The translations under genes and the position numbers were made by a program. Below the pieces are notes generated by a model. It was not told where the DNA came from. It made no database searches and saw only the letters and a program-made list of their open reading frames with translations. From Cryobacterium sp. PAMC25264 (GTDB lineage Bacteria > Actinomycetota > Actinomycetes > Actinomycetales > Microbacteriaceae), in assembly GCF_019443325.1 (NCBI RefSeq), contig NZ_CP080383.1:744001-808000 (forward strand): 64,000 bases of DNA, given 5' to 3'. Positions within the stretch are counted from its first letter, which is position 1; each line of letters begins with the position of its first letter. Below, in pieces: positions 25,094 to 35,131 of the stretch.

Positions 25094-26770
25094 ATGCCCA
25101 ACGACGTATACGCACCGCCCGCGCTCCCCAAGGGGACTCTCCGCGTCACGCCCATCGGCGGACTCGGCGAAATCGGCCGGAACATGACCACCTTCGAAAT
25201 CAACGGCAAGATCCTGATCGTCGACTGCGGCGTGCTGTTCCCCGAAGAGCACCAGCCCGGCGTCGACCTGATCCTGCCGGACTTCACCCCGATCAAGGAC
25301 CGCCTCAAGGACATCGTCGGTGTCGTGCTCACGCACGGCCACGAAGACCACATCGGCGCCGTCCCGTACCTGCTGAAGCTCCGCCAGGACATCCCGCTGA
25401 TCGGCTCCGGCCTGACGCTGGCGTTCATCGAGGCCAAGCTCAAGGAACACCGCATCACCCCCTACACCCTGCAGGTGAAGGAGGGCCAGAAGGAGCGTCT
25501 CGGCCCGTTCAACCTCGAGTTCGTCGCGGTCAACCACTCCATCCCCGACGCCCTCGCCGTGGCCATCAAGACCGAGGGCGGCAGCGTGCTGCACACCGGT
25601 GACTTCAAGATGGACCAGCTGCCGCTGGACAACCGCATCACCGACCTGCGCGACTTCGCCCGCCTCGGCGTCGAAGGAATCGACCTGTTCCTCGTCGACT
25701 CCACCAACGCCGACGTTCCCGGGTTCACCCCGAGCGAGCGCGCCATCGGCCCGGTGCTCGAAGACGTCATCGCCCGCGCCCCGCGCCGGGTGGTCATCGC
25801 CAGCTTCTCCAGCCACGTGCACCGCGTGCAGCAGGTGCTCGACGCCGCCCACGCCAACGGACGCCGTGTGGCGCTCCTGGGCCGCTCGATGGTGCGCAAC
25901 ATGACCATCGCCGCCGACCTCGGCTACCTCAAGGTGCCCGATGGTGTGCTCATCGACTTCAAGAAGGCCGGGAACATCCCGGACAACAAGATCGTCTACA
26001 TGTCCACCGGTTCGCAGGGTGAGCCGATGGCTGTGCTCAGCCGCATCGTCAACAACGAGCACCAGATCGAGGTCGGCCCCGGCGACACCGTCATCCTGGC
26101 CTCCAGCCTGATCCCCGGCAACGAGAACGCGGTCTACCGCATCATCGACGGCCTCACCAAGCTCGGCGCCAACGTCGTGCACAAGGGCAACGCCAAGGTG
26201 CACGTCTCCGGACACGCTGCCGCCGGCGAACTGCTCTACGTGTACAACGTGCTGCGACCCAAGAACGTGCTGCCCGTGCACGGCGAGTACCGCCACCTGG
26301 TGGCCAATGCCAAGCTCGCCGTGCAGAGCGGGGTGCCCGTCGAGAACGCGATCCTCGCCGAAGACGGCACCGTGCTCGACCTCCGCAACGGCAAGGTCAC
26401 CAAGGTCGGCCAGCTCGACCTCGGCTACGTCTACGTCGACGGTTCCACCGTGGGCGAGATCACCGAAGCCGACCTCACCGACCGCCGCACCCTGGCCGAA
26501 GAGGGCTTCATCTCGATCATCGTCGTGGTCGACAAGTCCACCGGCAAGATCATCACCGGTCCGGAGATCCACGCCAAGGGCTTCGCCGAAGACGATTCGG
26601 TTTTCGACTCCGTGCGACCCAAGATCGAGGCCGCGCTGGCCGAAGCCGCCCAGAGCGGCAGCCACGACACCTACGCGCTCACGCAGGTCGTGCGCCGCAC
26701 GGTCGGCCGTTGGGTGCAGGCGTCGTTCCGCCGTCGCCCCATGATCGTTCCCATGATCATCGAGGCGTAA
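25094..26770 (+). CDS. rnj: Ribonuclease J
   Basis: Metallo-beta-lactamase/beta-CASP ribonuclease of 558 residues with endo- and 5'-3' exonuclease activity in mRNA decay and rRNA maturation. The metal motif HxHxDH is THGHEDHIG (about residues 79-86), then NHSIPDA and HTGDFKMD. The beta-CASP part carries ASFSSHVHRVQQV and STGSQGEP. HVSGHAAAGE and LPVHGEYRHL complete the active site. The ATG at 25094 is chosen because ATAGGAGGG lies directly upstream. A hairpin followed by TTTT lies at 26791-26834. Confidence 0.96.
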   Translation: MPNDVYAPPALPKGTLRVTPIGGLGEIGRNMTTFEINGKILIVDCGVLFPEEHQPGVDLILPDFTPIKDRLKDIVGVVLTHGHEDHIGAVPYLLKLRQDIPLIGSGLTLAFIEAKLKEHRITPYTLQVKEGQKERLGPFNLEFVAVNHSIPDALAVAIKTEGGSVLHTGDFKMDQLPLDNRITDLRDFARLGVEGIDLFLVDSTNADVPGFTPSERAIGPVLEDVIARAPRRVVIASFSSHVHRVQQVLDAAHANGRRVALLGRSMVRNMTIAADLGYLKVPDGVLIDFKKAGNIPDNKIVYMSTGSQGEPMAVLSRIVNNEHQIEVGPGDTVILASSLIPGNENAVYRIIDGLTKLGANVVHKGNAKVHVSGHAAAGELLYVYNVLRPKNVLPVHGEYRHLVANAKLAVQSGVPVENAILAEDGTVLDLRNGKVTKVGQLDLGYVYVDGSTVGEITEADLTDRRTLAEEGFISIIVVVDKSTGKIITGPEIHAKGFAEDDSVFDSVRPKIEAALAEAAQSGSHDTYALTQVVRRTVGRWVQASFRRRPMIVPMIIEA

Positions 26771-26790
26771 CACCCGCCACACCGCACCAT

Positions 26791-26834
26791 CCGCCAACCC
26801 CCGGCCGCCTCGGCGCCGGGGTTGACGGCGTTTT
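26791..26834 (+). terminator. Probable terminator of rnj
   Basis: CAACCCC...GGC (26795-26805, one bulged C) pairs with GCCGGGGTTG (26815-26824), extended by flanking CGCC/GGCG, and is followed by TTTT at 26831-26834. It starts 21 bases after the rnj stop. Confidence 0.65.
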
Positions 26835-26866
26835 GAGCCCGGCTACACCCCCAGTAAACGGATGTC

Positions 26867-26881
26867 ATCCTCCAGGAGGAT
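26867..26881. promoter_or_regulatory. 15-bp palindrome upstream of the efflux-type operon
   Basis: ATCCTCCAGGAGGAT is symmetric about its central A. It lies about 40 bases upstream of a plausible -10 box (TAGGCT, 26920-26925) for the adaptor-ABC operon, an activator-like distance. It contains a Shine-Dalgarno-like AGGAGG, but no gene starts after it. Confidence 0.45.
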
Positions 26882-26977
26882 ATTGGCCGTAAGCCCATCG
26901 GCCGGGCAGGCGTTTCCCCTAGGCTCGAGCCAGCCGACACCGTTGAGGTGCGACCAGGTATGGGGGAATCAGTGAAT

Positions 26978-28033
26978 GTGATGCGCAAATGGGTCTTTCC
27001 GATCCTCCGACTCCTGGTGATTGCGGCCATCGCCGTGGCCCTGGTGAAGCTGGCGTTCTTCGCCGACACCGCCGAGGCCCTCGACCCGGCGCAGCCGACC
27101 GGCCAGATCGTCGAACCGCAGGTTCCGGTGGCCCTGGGCACCATCACCAATGATGTGACCCTGCCAGGCACCGTGGCGGCCGACGCCGCCGTTCCGGTGA
27201 AGGCCGTGGCCATCGGCACCGTCGACGAGATCTTCTTCACCGCCGGGCAGACCGTCACCGCGGGCGACAAGATCTACGACATCAAGGTCGAGACCGTGCG
27301 CGACCCGGTCGAGACGACGGATGCCGCCACCGGGCTCGTCACCATCAACCAGCCCAAGCCCGCGATCACCTATGAGAAGGTCTTCGCGCCCGCGGACGGC
27401 GTGCTCAGCGCGCTCACCGTCATCCACGGCCAGGCCGTCGCGATCGGCGACATCACCGGCCAGGTGGCCCCGCCCACCTACTCCGTGAGCGGTTCGCTCA
27501 GCCCGGAGCAGCAGTACCGGCTGGTCACCCAGCCCACCGAGGCCTCCATCGCCATCACCAACGGGCCGGCCCCGTTCACCTGCTCGGGCCTGCGCATCAG
27601 CACCCCGCTCGCCGGGGCGGATGCCGGCGGAACCGGCGGAACCGGCGGCACCCCAGGTGCCGGCACGTCCACCGGCACGACCGGTGCCTCCGGCACCACC
27701 GTGAGCTGCGCCATCCCCGCCGAGGTCACGGTGTTCCCGGGGCTGGCGGCCCAGATCACCATCGCCGGCGGCAAGGTCGAGAACGTGCTCGTCGTGCCGA
27801 CGACCGCTGTGAAGGGCTCCGCCGAAACCGGCGTCGTCTGGTTCGCACTGCCCGACGGCAGCACCGAGGAACGCCCGGTGACCCTGGGCATGAACGACGG
27901 CACCTCGGTCGAGGTCGTCTCCGGGCTCGCCGAGGGCGACCTGATCAACCAGTTCGTGCCCGGGGCCGTGGCCCCGTCGGACTGCTCGAACCCCGGCGAG
28001 ATCTGCGCCGACACGGGAATGACTCTCCATTGA
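26978..28033 (+). CDS. HlyD/MacA-like membrane fusion (adaptor) protein
   Basis: An extracytoplasmic adaptor of about 350 residues. A single N-terminal hydrophobic segment (residues about 8-25) anchors it. The mature part has the split lipoyl-like pattern of MacA proteins (IGTVDEIFFTAGQTVTAGDK, then KVFAPADGVLSALTVIHGQAV) and a Gly/Thr-rich insert near residues 215-235. Several start codons lie close together; GTG 26978 is chosen for spacing from GGGGGAA, with ATG 26960 and 26981 possible. It overlaps the ATPase gene, whose TTG start is at 28030. The three-gene set resembles MacAB-type or peptide/antibiotic export systems. Confidence 0.8.
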   Translation: MMRKWVFPILRLLVIAAIAVALVKLAFFADTAEALDPAQPTGQIVEPQVPVALGTITNDVTLPGTVAADAAVPVKAVAIGTVDEIFFTAGQTVTAGDKIYDIKVETVRDPVETTDAATGLVTINQPKPAITYEKVFAPADGVLSALTVIHGQAVAIGDITGQVAPPTYSVSGSLSPEQQYRLVTQPTEASIAITNGPAPFTCSGLRISTPLAGADAGGTGGTGGTPGAGTSTGTTGASGTTVSCAIPAEVTVFPGLAAQITIAGGKVENVLVVPTTAVKGSAETGVVWFALPDGSTEERPVTLGMNDGTSVEVVSGLAEGDLINQFVPGAVAPSDCSNPGEICADTGMTLH

Positions 28034-28782
28034 CTCTGCTGCACCTGGCCGGAGTCACCCGTACCGTCCAGTTGATCGACGCTCCGCCGCTGACGATCCT
28101 GTCCGGCGTGGACCTCGACGTGGCGGTGGGGGACCGGGTCTCTATCGTCGGCCGCAGCGGCTCAGGCAAGTCCACCCTGCTCAACCTGCTCGGCCTGCTC
28201 GACAACCCCACCTCGGGTGACCTCGAGTTCGACGGCCGGCCCGTGCGATCGTTCTCGTCCGCCGAACGCGACCGGGTCCGCGGGCGCGACGTGGGCTTCA
28301 TCTTCCAGCAGTTCAACCTGCTGCAGGGTCGCACCGCGCTCGAGAACGTGATGACCCCGCTGCTCTACGCACAGGGCAAGCAGTTCTGGCAGCGCGCCCG
28401 CATCGCCACCGAGATGCTGGAGCGAGTGGGCCTCGGCCATCGGCTGGGCGCCATGCCCGACAGGCTCTCCGGCGGTGAACAGCAGCGGGTGGCCATCGCC
28501 CGGTCCCTTGTGCGCGGCCCACGCCTGATCCTGGCTGACGAACCCACCGGAGCGCTCGACCTCGAAACCGGCGCCGACGTGATGGCGCTGCTCGACGAGG
28601 TCGCCACGGGCTCCGGCGCCGCCCTGATCACCATCACCCACGACCCCGCCATCGCCGCACTGGCGACCCGGCACCTGCGCCTGGACCACGGCATCCTCAC
28701 CACTGTCGGCGCGCTGGAGCCGGCGGCCGTCACCGGTCCTGCGACATCCGCCGGAGACGCCCTCGAGGTGGTCTCAGCATGA
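28030..28782 (+). CDS. ABC transporter ATP-binding protein, MacB/LolD-like
   Basis: ATPase of a type VII (mechanotransmission) ABC system, 250 residues. Walker A is GRSGSGKST, the Q-loop FIFQQFNLLQGRT, the signature [15 protein letters not shown] and Walker B LILADEPTGALDLETG. It starts at TTG 28030 overlapping the adaptor stop and overlaps the permease start by ATGA, so all three are translationally coupled. Confidence 0.92.
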   Translation: MTLLHLAGVTRTVQLIDAPPLTILSGVDLDVAVGDRVSIVGRSGSGKSTLLNLLGLLDNPTSGDLEFDGRPVRSFSSAERDRVRGRDVGFIFQQFNLLQGRTALENVMTPLLYAQGKQFWQRARIATEMLERVGLGHRLGAMPDRLSGGEQQRVAIARSLVRGPRLILADEPTGALDLETGADVMALLDEVATGSGAALITITHDPAIAALATRHLRLDHGILTTVGALEPAAVTGPATSAGDALEVVSA

Positions 28783-30005
28783 ACCGCCTGATCAGCAACG
28801 TGGTCGGCTCGTTCGTCGAGGCGTGGCAGGAACTGCGTATCCACAAGACCCGCGTGATGCTCTCGCTCATCGGCGTGGCCGTGGCCGTGTGCGCTATCAC
28901 CACCGTCGTCGGCCTGGGGGCTGTCGCCCAGCAGGCCATCGTGGAACAGAACGAACGCAGCGCCGGCCGCTCGGCCACCCTGTCGCTGTACGTCTCGTCC
29001 GCCGACGGCACGCCGATCGACGCCGACGTCATGCAGGAACTGTGGACCACCGAACTCGAGCGCTACGGTATCGACTACGCCAGCCGGGTGGTGTACTCCA
29101 CCAAGACCGTGCAGTTCACGGATGGCGCCGTGGCCGCGCAGGCCATCGGCGTCGACCAGCCCTATGGCACCATGCACCGCGTGAAGCTGTCCGAGGGCGG
29201 ATGGTTCTCGCCCGATGACGCCGAACGTCTCGCGCCGGCGGTGCTCGTCAACGAGGTCTTCTACGACCGCATAGGTCGACCGGACCTGGCGACGCATCCG
29301 ACCACCACCCTGCTCGGTGCCACGCCGACCACGGCGGTCATCACCGGGGTGTACCCGGTGTCGACGTGGGAGACCGAGCCGGCCATGTACCTGCTGATGG
29401 ACACGCTCACGGCGATGTCCTCGCCGGAGGAGATCGCATCGGGCACCCTCAACCCGAACTACGAGTTGTGGGTGCCGCCGGCGGCCAGCGACGAGATCAT
29501 GTCCGCGGTGCAGCGGGACCTGACCGGAGCTCTCGGCGCCGGCACCCAGGTGTCGGTCAACCGGCAGGACTACGCGGCCTACGGTGACGACCCCTTCGCG
29601 TCGATCAAGCTGCTGGTCGGGGGAGTGGCGGTCCTGGTGCTGCTGCTCGGTGCCCTCGGTCTGGTCAACATCGCCCTGGTCACCCTGAAACAGCGCATCC
29701 GGGAGATCGGCGTGCGCCGCAGCTTCGGCGCCACCGCGGGCCGGGTGTTCTTCGCCGTCATGATGGAGAGCATCGTGGCCACGCTCGTGGCCGGGGTGGT
29801 GGGCGTGATCGGCGCCGTGCTCATCGTCACCAACCCGGTCGTCCAGGGGTTCATCGCCCAGGGTTCCGTGACCGACTTCCCGCCGTTCCCGGTGGAGGCT
29901 GCCCTGCTGGGCCTGGCCTGTGCCACCGTGGTCGGTGCGCTGGCCGGTCTACTGCCGGCTCTCGTGGCGGTGCGGGTCAAGGTCATCGACGCTATCCGCT
30001 ATTGA
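28779..30005 (+). CDS. ABC transporter permease, MacB/FtsX-type
   Basis: A 408-residue permease with one N-terminal transmembrane helix (about residues 25-50), a long extracytoplasmic MacB-type domain, and three C-terminal helices starting near SIKLLVGGVAVLVLLLGALG. LKQRIREIGVRRSFGAT is the family's cytoplasmic loop that contacts the ATPase. With the adaptor and ATPase it would couple ATP hydrolysis to movement of a substrate at the outer face; the substrate is unknown. The next gene, ftsK, has its own promoter-like box. Confidence 0.9.
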   Translation: MNRLISNVVGSFVEAWQELRIHKTRVMLSLIGVAVAVCAITTVVGLGAVAQQAIVEQNERSAGRSATLSLYVSSADGTPIDADVMQELWTTELERYGIDYASRVVYSTKTVQFTDGAVAAQAIGVDQPYGTMHRVKLSEGGWFSPDDAERLAPAVLVNEVFYDRIGRPDLATHPTTTLLGATPTTAVITGVYPVSTWETEPAMYLLMDTLTAMSSPEEIASGTLNPNYELWVPPAASDEIMSAVQRDLTGALGAGTQVSVNRQDYAAYGDDPFASIKLLVGGVAVLVLLLGALGLVNIALVTLKQRIREIGVRRSFGATAGRVFFAVMMESIVATLVAGVVGVIGAVLIVTNPVVQGFIAQGSVTDFPPFPVEAALLGLACATVVGALAGLLPALVAVRVKVIDAIRY

Positions 30006-30092
30006 TCGTTCGCGGGGTCGGGGAGCGCTCACGCCCAGGAAAGTGGGCGTGGGCTCACACCGATGTCGGCTCTCGGCGGTACCGTGGAACAC

Positions 30093-32996
30093 ATGGCTAC
30101 GAGCACTAAGTCGACCGGGCGTGCCCGCAGCACCCCTGCGCGCGGCACCGGAACGACCCCGCGCGGTCAGGCCGGAAGCACCGCGACCCAGAAGACCGTC
30201 AAGTTCGCTCCGACGGAAACCAAACCGAGTGTCTTCGTTCGCATGTGGATGGGCCTGGCCCACGTAGCCGGCGGCGCCGCACGCGCTCTGGGCCCCGAGC
30301 AGCTCTCCAAGGAGGAGCGCCGCGACGGCCTGCCCTTCTTCCTCGTTCTCCTCGCCATCGCCGGAGCGGTGATCGAGTGGTTCCTGATCAACGACCCGGT
30401 GGCACAGACCCTGGACGCCTGGACCTTCGGCGGCCTGTTCGGCCGGGTCGCCTTCGCCCTGCCGGTGATCCTGATGCTCTTCTCGATCTGGCTGTTCCGC
30501 AACCCGAGTTCGGTGCACGACAACGGTCGCATCGGCATCGGCCTGTCTCTGCTGCTGGTCACGGTGTCCGGCCTGTGCCACATCTTCGGCGGCCAGCCGA
30601 CACCCAGTCAGGGTGTGGAGGTGCTCGCCCTGTCCGGCGGTGTCATCGGCTGGATGATCGCAGCACCGCTGATCTTCCTGATCACCACGATCGGGGCGGC
30701 CATCGTCGTCATCCTGCTGCTGATCCTCAGCCTCTTCATCATCACCAAGACCCCGCCGAACAAGATCGGCGAACGCAGCCGTGAGCTCTACGCCTGGCTC
30801 TTCGGCGCCCCGCTGCCGGCCCCCGAGGAACGTGCGGCCGCCAAGGAGGCGCGCCACGAGCGCATCCAGGCCCTCAAGACCAAGCAGATCGAACTCGACG
30901 GCCTCGAGGCCGAGAACGACGACGAGACCGACGATGCCGCTCTGCCCTGGTGGCGACGCAACACCAGCAAGCGGGAGGAAGACCCCGACTTCTCCAGCGC
31001 CATGTCGACCGACTCCGACGACCCCGCCCCGCCGGCCGCCGACCCTCTCAGCACTCTGCTCAACCACGGCGCGGATGCGGCCAAGGGTGGCTTCGACAGT
31101 GCCCTGGAGTCCCCGCGGGAACCCGTGCACCAGGATCACTACGGCACCGAGGTGCTTGAAGACCTGCTCAAGGCCGAGGAAGCCATCAAGCGTTACACCG
31201 GCGAGGTCGATGTGCTCCCACGCGCCACCGGCCTGGCCTCGGACGACCCCGCTGGCCTCACCGAGGTGATCCCGGCCCTGGACGAGCTCGACCAGGCCGC
31301 CACCGCCGTGGACCGCAGCGTCGACGACTACGAATTCGGCGAACAGCCGGCGCTGCCCTACGTTCTACCGTCCGCCACGACACTCACCGCCGGCCCGCCG
31401 GCCAAGGCCCGCTCGGCCGCCAACGACGAAATCGTCAAGTCCATCACCGAGGTGCTCAGCCAGTTCTCGGTGGATGCCCGCGTCACCGGGTTCTCCCGCG
31501 GACCCACGGTCACCCAGTACGAGATCGAGCTCGGCCCGGGCGTCAAGGTCGAACGCGTCACGGCGCTGAGCAAGAACCTGTCCTACGCCGTCGCCTCCAA
31601 CGAGGTGCGCATCCTCTCGCCCATCCCGGGCAAGAGCGCCATCGGCATCGAGATCCCCAACACCGACCGCGAGATCGTCACCCTCGGCGACGTGCTGCGC
31701 TCCACGACCGCCACCAACAGCACCCACCCGATGACCATCGGTGTGGGCAAGGACGTCGGCGGCGGGTTCGTCATCGCCAACCTCGCCAAGATGCCCCACC
31801 TGCTCGTGGCCGGCTCCACGGGCTCGGGCAAGTCCAGCTTCGTCAACTCGATGATCACCAGCCTGCTCATGCGGGCCAAGCCCAGCGACGTGCGCATGGT
31901 GCTCATCGACCCCAAGCGCGTCGAACTGGCCGCCTATGCCGGCGTCCCGCACCTGATCACGCCCATCATCACGAACCCCAAAAAGGCCGCCGAAGCGCTG
32001 CAGTGGGTCGTGAAGGAGATGGACATGCGCTACGACGACCTGGCCAGCTTCGGCTTCCGACACATCGACGACTTCAACAAGGCCGTGGTCAACAACGAGA
32101 TCGTGCTGCCGGCCGGCAGTGCCCGCAAGCTCAAGCCCTACCCGTACCTGCTCGTGGTGGTCGACGAGCTCGCCGACCTCATGATGGTGGCCCCGCGCGA
32201 CGTCGAAGACTCCATCGTGCGCATCACCCAGCTGGCCCGAGCCTCCGGCATCCACCTGGTGCTGGCCACCCAGCGCCCCAGCGTCGACGTCGTCACGGGC
32301 CTGATCAAGGCCAACGTGCCCTCCCGACTGGCGTTCGCCGTCACGAGCGTCACCGACTCACGGGTCATCCTCGACCAGCCCGGCGCTGACAAGCTGATCG
32401 GCCAGGGCGACGCCCTGTTCCTGCCGATGGGCGCCTCCAAGGCCCTGCGAGTGCAGGGCGCCTGGGTCAACGAAGCCGAGATCGAGAAGGTCGTCAAGCA
32501 CGTCACCCAGCAGGCCCGGCCCGACTACCGGCCCGATGTCTCGGCCGAAGCGCCCCGCAAGGAGATCGACTCCGACATCGGCGATGACCTCGAGGTGCTG
32601 CTCGCCGCCGCGGAACTCGTCGTTTCCACCCAGTTCGGCTCCACCTCCATGCTGCAGCGGAAGCTCCGGGTGGGCTTCGCCAAGGCCGGCCGCCTGATGG
32701 ATCTGCTCGAGTCCCGGGAGATCGTCGGCCCGTCCGAGGGCTCGAAGGCCCGTGACGTGCTCGTCACGGCCGAACAGTTGCCGGCCGTGCTGGCCAAGCT
32801 GCGCGGGTCGGATGCCGAGCACCACGCCGCCACCGCCCGCACCCAGTTCGAGGAGTCCCAGCGAGCGCAGGCGCACGAACAGCCCGAGCCCGACCCTCGC
32901 TACGCCGACGACCCGGTGGCGAAGATGAGTGAAGGGTACGCTGAGGAAGAAGGCGACTCGGACGAGGACGCCTGGCAACTCACCGACAGGGACTGA
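30093..32996 (+). CDS. ftsK: DNA translocase FtsK
   Basis: Membrane-anchored DNA pump that clears chromosome ends from the division septum, 967 residues. A basic N-terminus is followed by four transmembrane helices (about residues 75-215), an acidic linker, and the motor domain. Walker A is GSTGSGKSS (about 574-582), Walker [14 protein letters not shown]. The C-terminal winged helix (gamma domain, [19 protein letters not shown]) reads polar DNA motifs. ATG 30093 is preceded by TACCGT at seven bases, a leaderless arrangement; ATG 30063 in the same frame is less likely. pgsA follows two bases after the stop. Confidence 0.95.
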   Translation: MATSTKSTGRARSTPARGTGTTPRGQAGSTATQKTVKFAPTETKPSVFVRMWMGLAHVAGGAARALGPEQLSKEERRDGLPFFLVLLAIAGAVIEWFLINDPVAQTLDAWTFGGLFGRVAFALPVILMLFSIWLFRNPSSVHDNGRIGIGLSLLLVTVSGLCHIFGGQPTPSQGVEVLALSGGVIGWMIAAPLIFLITTIGAAIVVILLLILSLFIITKTPPNKIGERSRELYAWLFGAPLPAPEERAAAKEARHERIQALKTKQIELDGLEAENDDETDDAALPWWRRNTSKREEDPDFSSAMSTDSDDPAPPAADPLSTLLNHGADAAKGGFDSALESPREPVHQDHYGTEVLEDLLKAEEAIKRYTGEVDVLPRATGLASDDPAGLTEVIPALDELDQAATAVDRSVDDYEFGEQPALPYVLPSATTLTAGPPAKARSAANDEIVKSITEVLSQFSVDARVTGFSRGPTVTQYEIELGPGVKVERVTALSKNLSYAVASNEVRILSPIPGKSAIGIEIPNTDREIVTLGDVLRSTTATNSTHPMTIGVGKDVGGGFVIANLAKMPHLLVAGSTGSGKSSFVNSMITSLLMRAKPSDVRMVLIDPKRVELAAYAGVPHLITPIITNPKKAAEALQWVVKEMDMRYDDLASFGFRHIDDFNKAVVNNEIVLPAGSARKLKPYPYLLVVVDELADLMMVAPRDVEDSIVRITQLARASGIHLVLATQRPSVDVVTGLIKANVPSRLAFAVTSVTDSRVILDQPGADKLIGQGDALFLPMGASKALRVQGAWVNEAEIEKVVKHVTQQARPDYRPDVSAEAPRKEIDSDIGDDLEVLLAAAELVVSTQFGSTSMLQRKLRVGFAKAGRLMDLLESREIVGPSEGSKARDVLVTAEQLPAVLAKLRGSDAEHHAATARTQFEESQRAQAHEQPEPDPRYADDPVAKMSEGYAEEEGDSDEDAWQLTDRD

Positions 32997-32998
32997 TC

Positions 32999-33592
32999 AT
33001 GGCGAACACCACCGGTGGAAGCAACTGGAACCTGCCCAACCTCATCACCATCGTGCGCATCCTGCTGGCACCCGTGTTCTTCTGGATGCTGCTGGCCGAC
33101 AACGGCGCGGACGGGGCCCTGCGCTGGTGGGCCGCCGTGCTCTTCATCGTGGCAATCGCCACCGACGGCGTGGACGGCGCCATCGCCCGCCGGTACAACC
33201 TCGTCACCGACCTGGGCAAGCTGCTCGACCCGATCGCCGACAAGATCCTCACGGGCGCGGCCCTGATCGGCCTCTCGATCCTCGCCGAGTTGCCCTGGTG
33301 GGTCACCGTGATCATCCTCGTGCGCGAGATCGGCATCACGGTCTTCCGCTTCGTGATGCTCAGCGACCGGGTCATCCCCGCCTCCCGGGGCGGCAAGCTC
33401 AAGACCATCATGCAATCCGTGGCCATCTCTCTGGCCCTGCTGCCATTGTGGCTGGTCTTCGGTGACTGGATCCACTGGGTCAACGGCGTCGCCATGACCA
33501 TCGCCGTGGTCCTCACCGTCTACACCGGCGTCGAGTACCTGGTTGCCGCCCGCCGGGAGAACCGGCAGCCCAAGTCCTCGACCCAGGCCTGA
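32999..33592 (+). CDS. pgsA: CDP-diacylglycerol--glycerol-3-phosphate 3-phosphatidyltransferase
   Basis: Membrane enzyme of phosphatidylglycerol synthesis, 197 residues with several transmembrane helices. The CDP-alcohol phosphotransferase motif DGxxAR(x)8Gx3Dx3D is visible as DGVDGAIARRYNLVTDLGKL then LDPIADK. The ATG begins two bases after the ftsK stop, indicating a shared transcript and coupling with ftsK and cinA. Confidence 0.93.
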   Translation: MANTTGGSNWNLPNLITIVRILLAPVFFWMLLADNGADGALRWWAAVLFIVAIATDGVDGAIARRYNLVTDLGKLLDPIADKILTGAALIGLSILAELPWWVTVIILVREIGITVFRFVMLSDRVIPASRGGKLKTIMQSVAISLALLPLWLVFGDWIHWVNGVAMTIAVVLTVYTGVEYLVAARRENRQPKSSTQA

Positions 33593-33598
33593 GCGCCC

Positions 33599-34183
33599 AT
33601 GCCGCCTGTGCCCGAGTCGTCCGCGCGGACCGAACCCACCGGTGACGCCGAGGTTGCCGGGTTCGCCGAGTCCGTGCAGACGGATGCCGCGGCCGCGCTG
33701 GTCGCCCTCCTCACCTCTCGACAGCTCACCATCGCAGTCGCGGAGTCTCTCACCGGCGGGCTGCTCGTGGCCGAGCTTGTGCGTATCCCCGGCGCATCCG
33801 CCGTCGTGCTCGGGGGAGTCGTCGCCTACCGGACCGCCCTCAAGCACACCCTGCTGGGCGTGGACGACGAGCTGCTGGCCGGAGAGGGGGCTGTGCACCC
33901 CGAGGTCGCCCGGCAGATGGCCACCGGTGTGAGGGCCGCGCTGGCGGTCGACGGTCGTGCGGCCGACGTCGGGCTGGCCACCACGGGGGTCGCCGGCCCC
34001 GACGAACAGGATGGCCGACCGGTCGGCACGGTCTTTCTGGGAATCGCAATCGGGGATAAGGTGCGGGCCATACCGCTCCACCTCACCGGAGACCGGGCCC
34101 AGATCCGCGCGCAGGCCGTGTATCGCGCACTTGAAGCTGTGTGTCAGCTGATGGAATCTGGAAAGCTGGAATTCACGGAATAG
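33599..34183 (+). CDS. CinA C-terminal-domain nicotinamide-nucleotide amidohydrolase
   Basis: A 194-residue stand-alone CinA C-terminal domain (PncC-like), which hydrolyses nicotinamide mononucleotide. Motifs are TIAVAESLTGGLLVAEL and ATTGVAGPDEQDGRPVGTV. An Ala/Glu-rich N-terminal extension of about 30 residues precedes the domain. It follows pgsA closely and precedes the ClgR-like regulator, the usual actinobacterial order leading to recA. Confidence 0.9.
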   Translation: MPPVPESSARTEPTGDAEVAGFAESVQTDAAAALVALLTSRQLTIAVAESLTGGLLVAELVRIPGASAVVLGGVVAYRTALKHTLLGVDDELLAGEGAVHPEVARQMATGVRAALAVDGRAADVGLATTGVAGPDEQDGRPVGTVFLGIAIGDKVRAIPLHLTGDRAQIRAQAVYRALEAVCQLMESGKLEFTE

Positions 34184-34349
34184 TTCGTGTTACCGGTGGG
34201 TTACAGAACACATATTCACAAGAAAAGTCCAGTCATCCTCGGTAATCTCGAGGTGTCGGATGGATAAGGTACTGTTGGCCATCCGCCACACGAAACTGAC
34301 CGGTTGAGTGGGCCCCAGCAGTTCAGACAGCACGAAGAAGGAGGTTCCG

Positions 34350-34658
34350 ATGATTCTTGTTCGTCAGGAAATCGGCGATGTGCTCAGGGACTTCCGCCTG
34401 CAGAAGGGGCGCACGCTGCGTCAGGTTGCGAGCAAGGCCAGTGTGGCCCTCGGCTACCTGTCCGAAGTGGAGCGCGGTCAGAAGGAAGCCTCATCTGAGA
34501 TCCTGGCCTCCGTCGCAGAGGCGTTGGAGACCCCGATCTCAGTCATCATGCGCGAAGTCGGCGACCGTTTGGCCGTGATCGAAGGAATCGACAGGTTCCC
34601 CGACACCGTGCCCGACGAGCTGGTTGCCAAGTTCGACGCCAGCATGATGGTGCGCTGA
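34350..34658 (+). CDS. clgR: XRE-family regulator, ClgR-type
   Basis: A 102-residue helix-turn-helix protein. The HTH reads GRTLRQVASKASVALGYLSE, then VERGQKEASSEILASVAEAL. Size and position between cinA and recA match ClgR, which in other actinobacteria activates clp protease and recX genes. The start at 34350 is fixed by AGAAGGAGG six bases upstream. The C-terminus ends in MMVR; ClgR proteins are often proteolysis targets through their C-terminal residues. Gene identity is inferred from location and size. Confidence 0.85.
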   Translation: MILVRQEIGDVLRDFRLQKGRTLRQVASKASVALGYLSEVERGQKEASSEILASVAEALETPISVIMREVGDRLAVIEGIDRFPDTVPDELVAKFDASMMVR

Positions 34659-34717
34659 ATCGGCCACCATCGGTTGACCCACCCAGAGCGTATTAACCCA
34701 GAACAGCAGAGCGCGCT

Positions 34718-34939
34718 ATGCGATTGAGCGAATTCCGCCAAGCCCTGAAAGACGAGTTCGGCGAGAGCTACGGCCGGGTCCTCACGAGGGACCTGGTGCT
34801 CGGTCCGCTCGGCCGCACGGCCGACCAGGCCCTCGCGGGCGGTGTTCCAGCCCGGGACGTCTGGTTGGCTCTTTGCGACGAAACCGATGTGCCGCCCGCC
34901 CGGCGCCACGGTGCCGGCCTGCCGCCGGCCCGTAGCTGA
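34718..34939 (+). CDS. DUF3046 small protein
   Basis: A 73-residue protein of the DUF3046 family, always near recA in actinobacteria. The pattern MRLSEFRQALKDEFG then SYGRVLTRDLVLGPLG and ALAGGVPARDVWLALCDE is characteristic. Function is unknown. A hairpin follows at 35000-35031, and recA starts 383 bases downstream. Confidence 0.88.
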   Translation: MRLSEFRQALKDEFGESYGRVLTRDLVLGPLGRTADQALAGGVPARDVWLALCDETDVPPARRHGAGLPPARS

Positions 34940-34999
34940 CCTACTCGGCGCACTGCCTCCGGCAGCGGCACCCACCCACGGCAGCGACATCATGAACAT

Positions 35000-35031
35000 C
35001 GAACGGCCCGGACCTCCACCCGGGCCGTTCG
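35000..35031 (+). terminator. Hairpin terminator after the DUF3046 gene
   Basis: CGAACGGCCCGG (35000-35011) pairs perfectly with 35020-35031 around an 8-base loop, followed by a weak T-containing stretch. It separates the DUF3046 transcript from the recA promoter in the 383-base gap; nothing else but the SOS box region was found there. Confidence 0.6.
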
Positions 35032-35102
35032 TCGTTTCGTCGGGCGGCCGGGCGGTAGCGCCAGGGATTCGAACACCGGGTATCCGACACGCCCCACGAG
35101 CG

Positions 35103-35131
35103 TCGAATACCTGTTCGGTTATTGGTAGGCT
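35103..35131 (+). promoter_or_regulatory. LexA (SOS) box and -10 of recA
   Basis: TCGAATACCTGTTCGG (35103-35118) matches the actinobacterial LexA consensus CGAAC-N4-GTTCG with one change in the left half. A -10-like TAGGCT lies at 35126-35131. The LexA site would cover the -35 region. A weaker half-site, TCGAACAC, lies at about 35069. The leader to the recA start is then about 185 bases. Confidence 0.8.
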
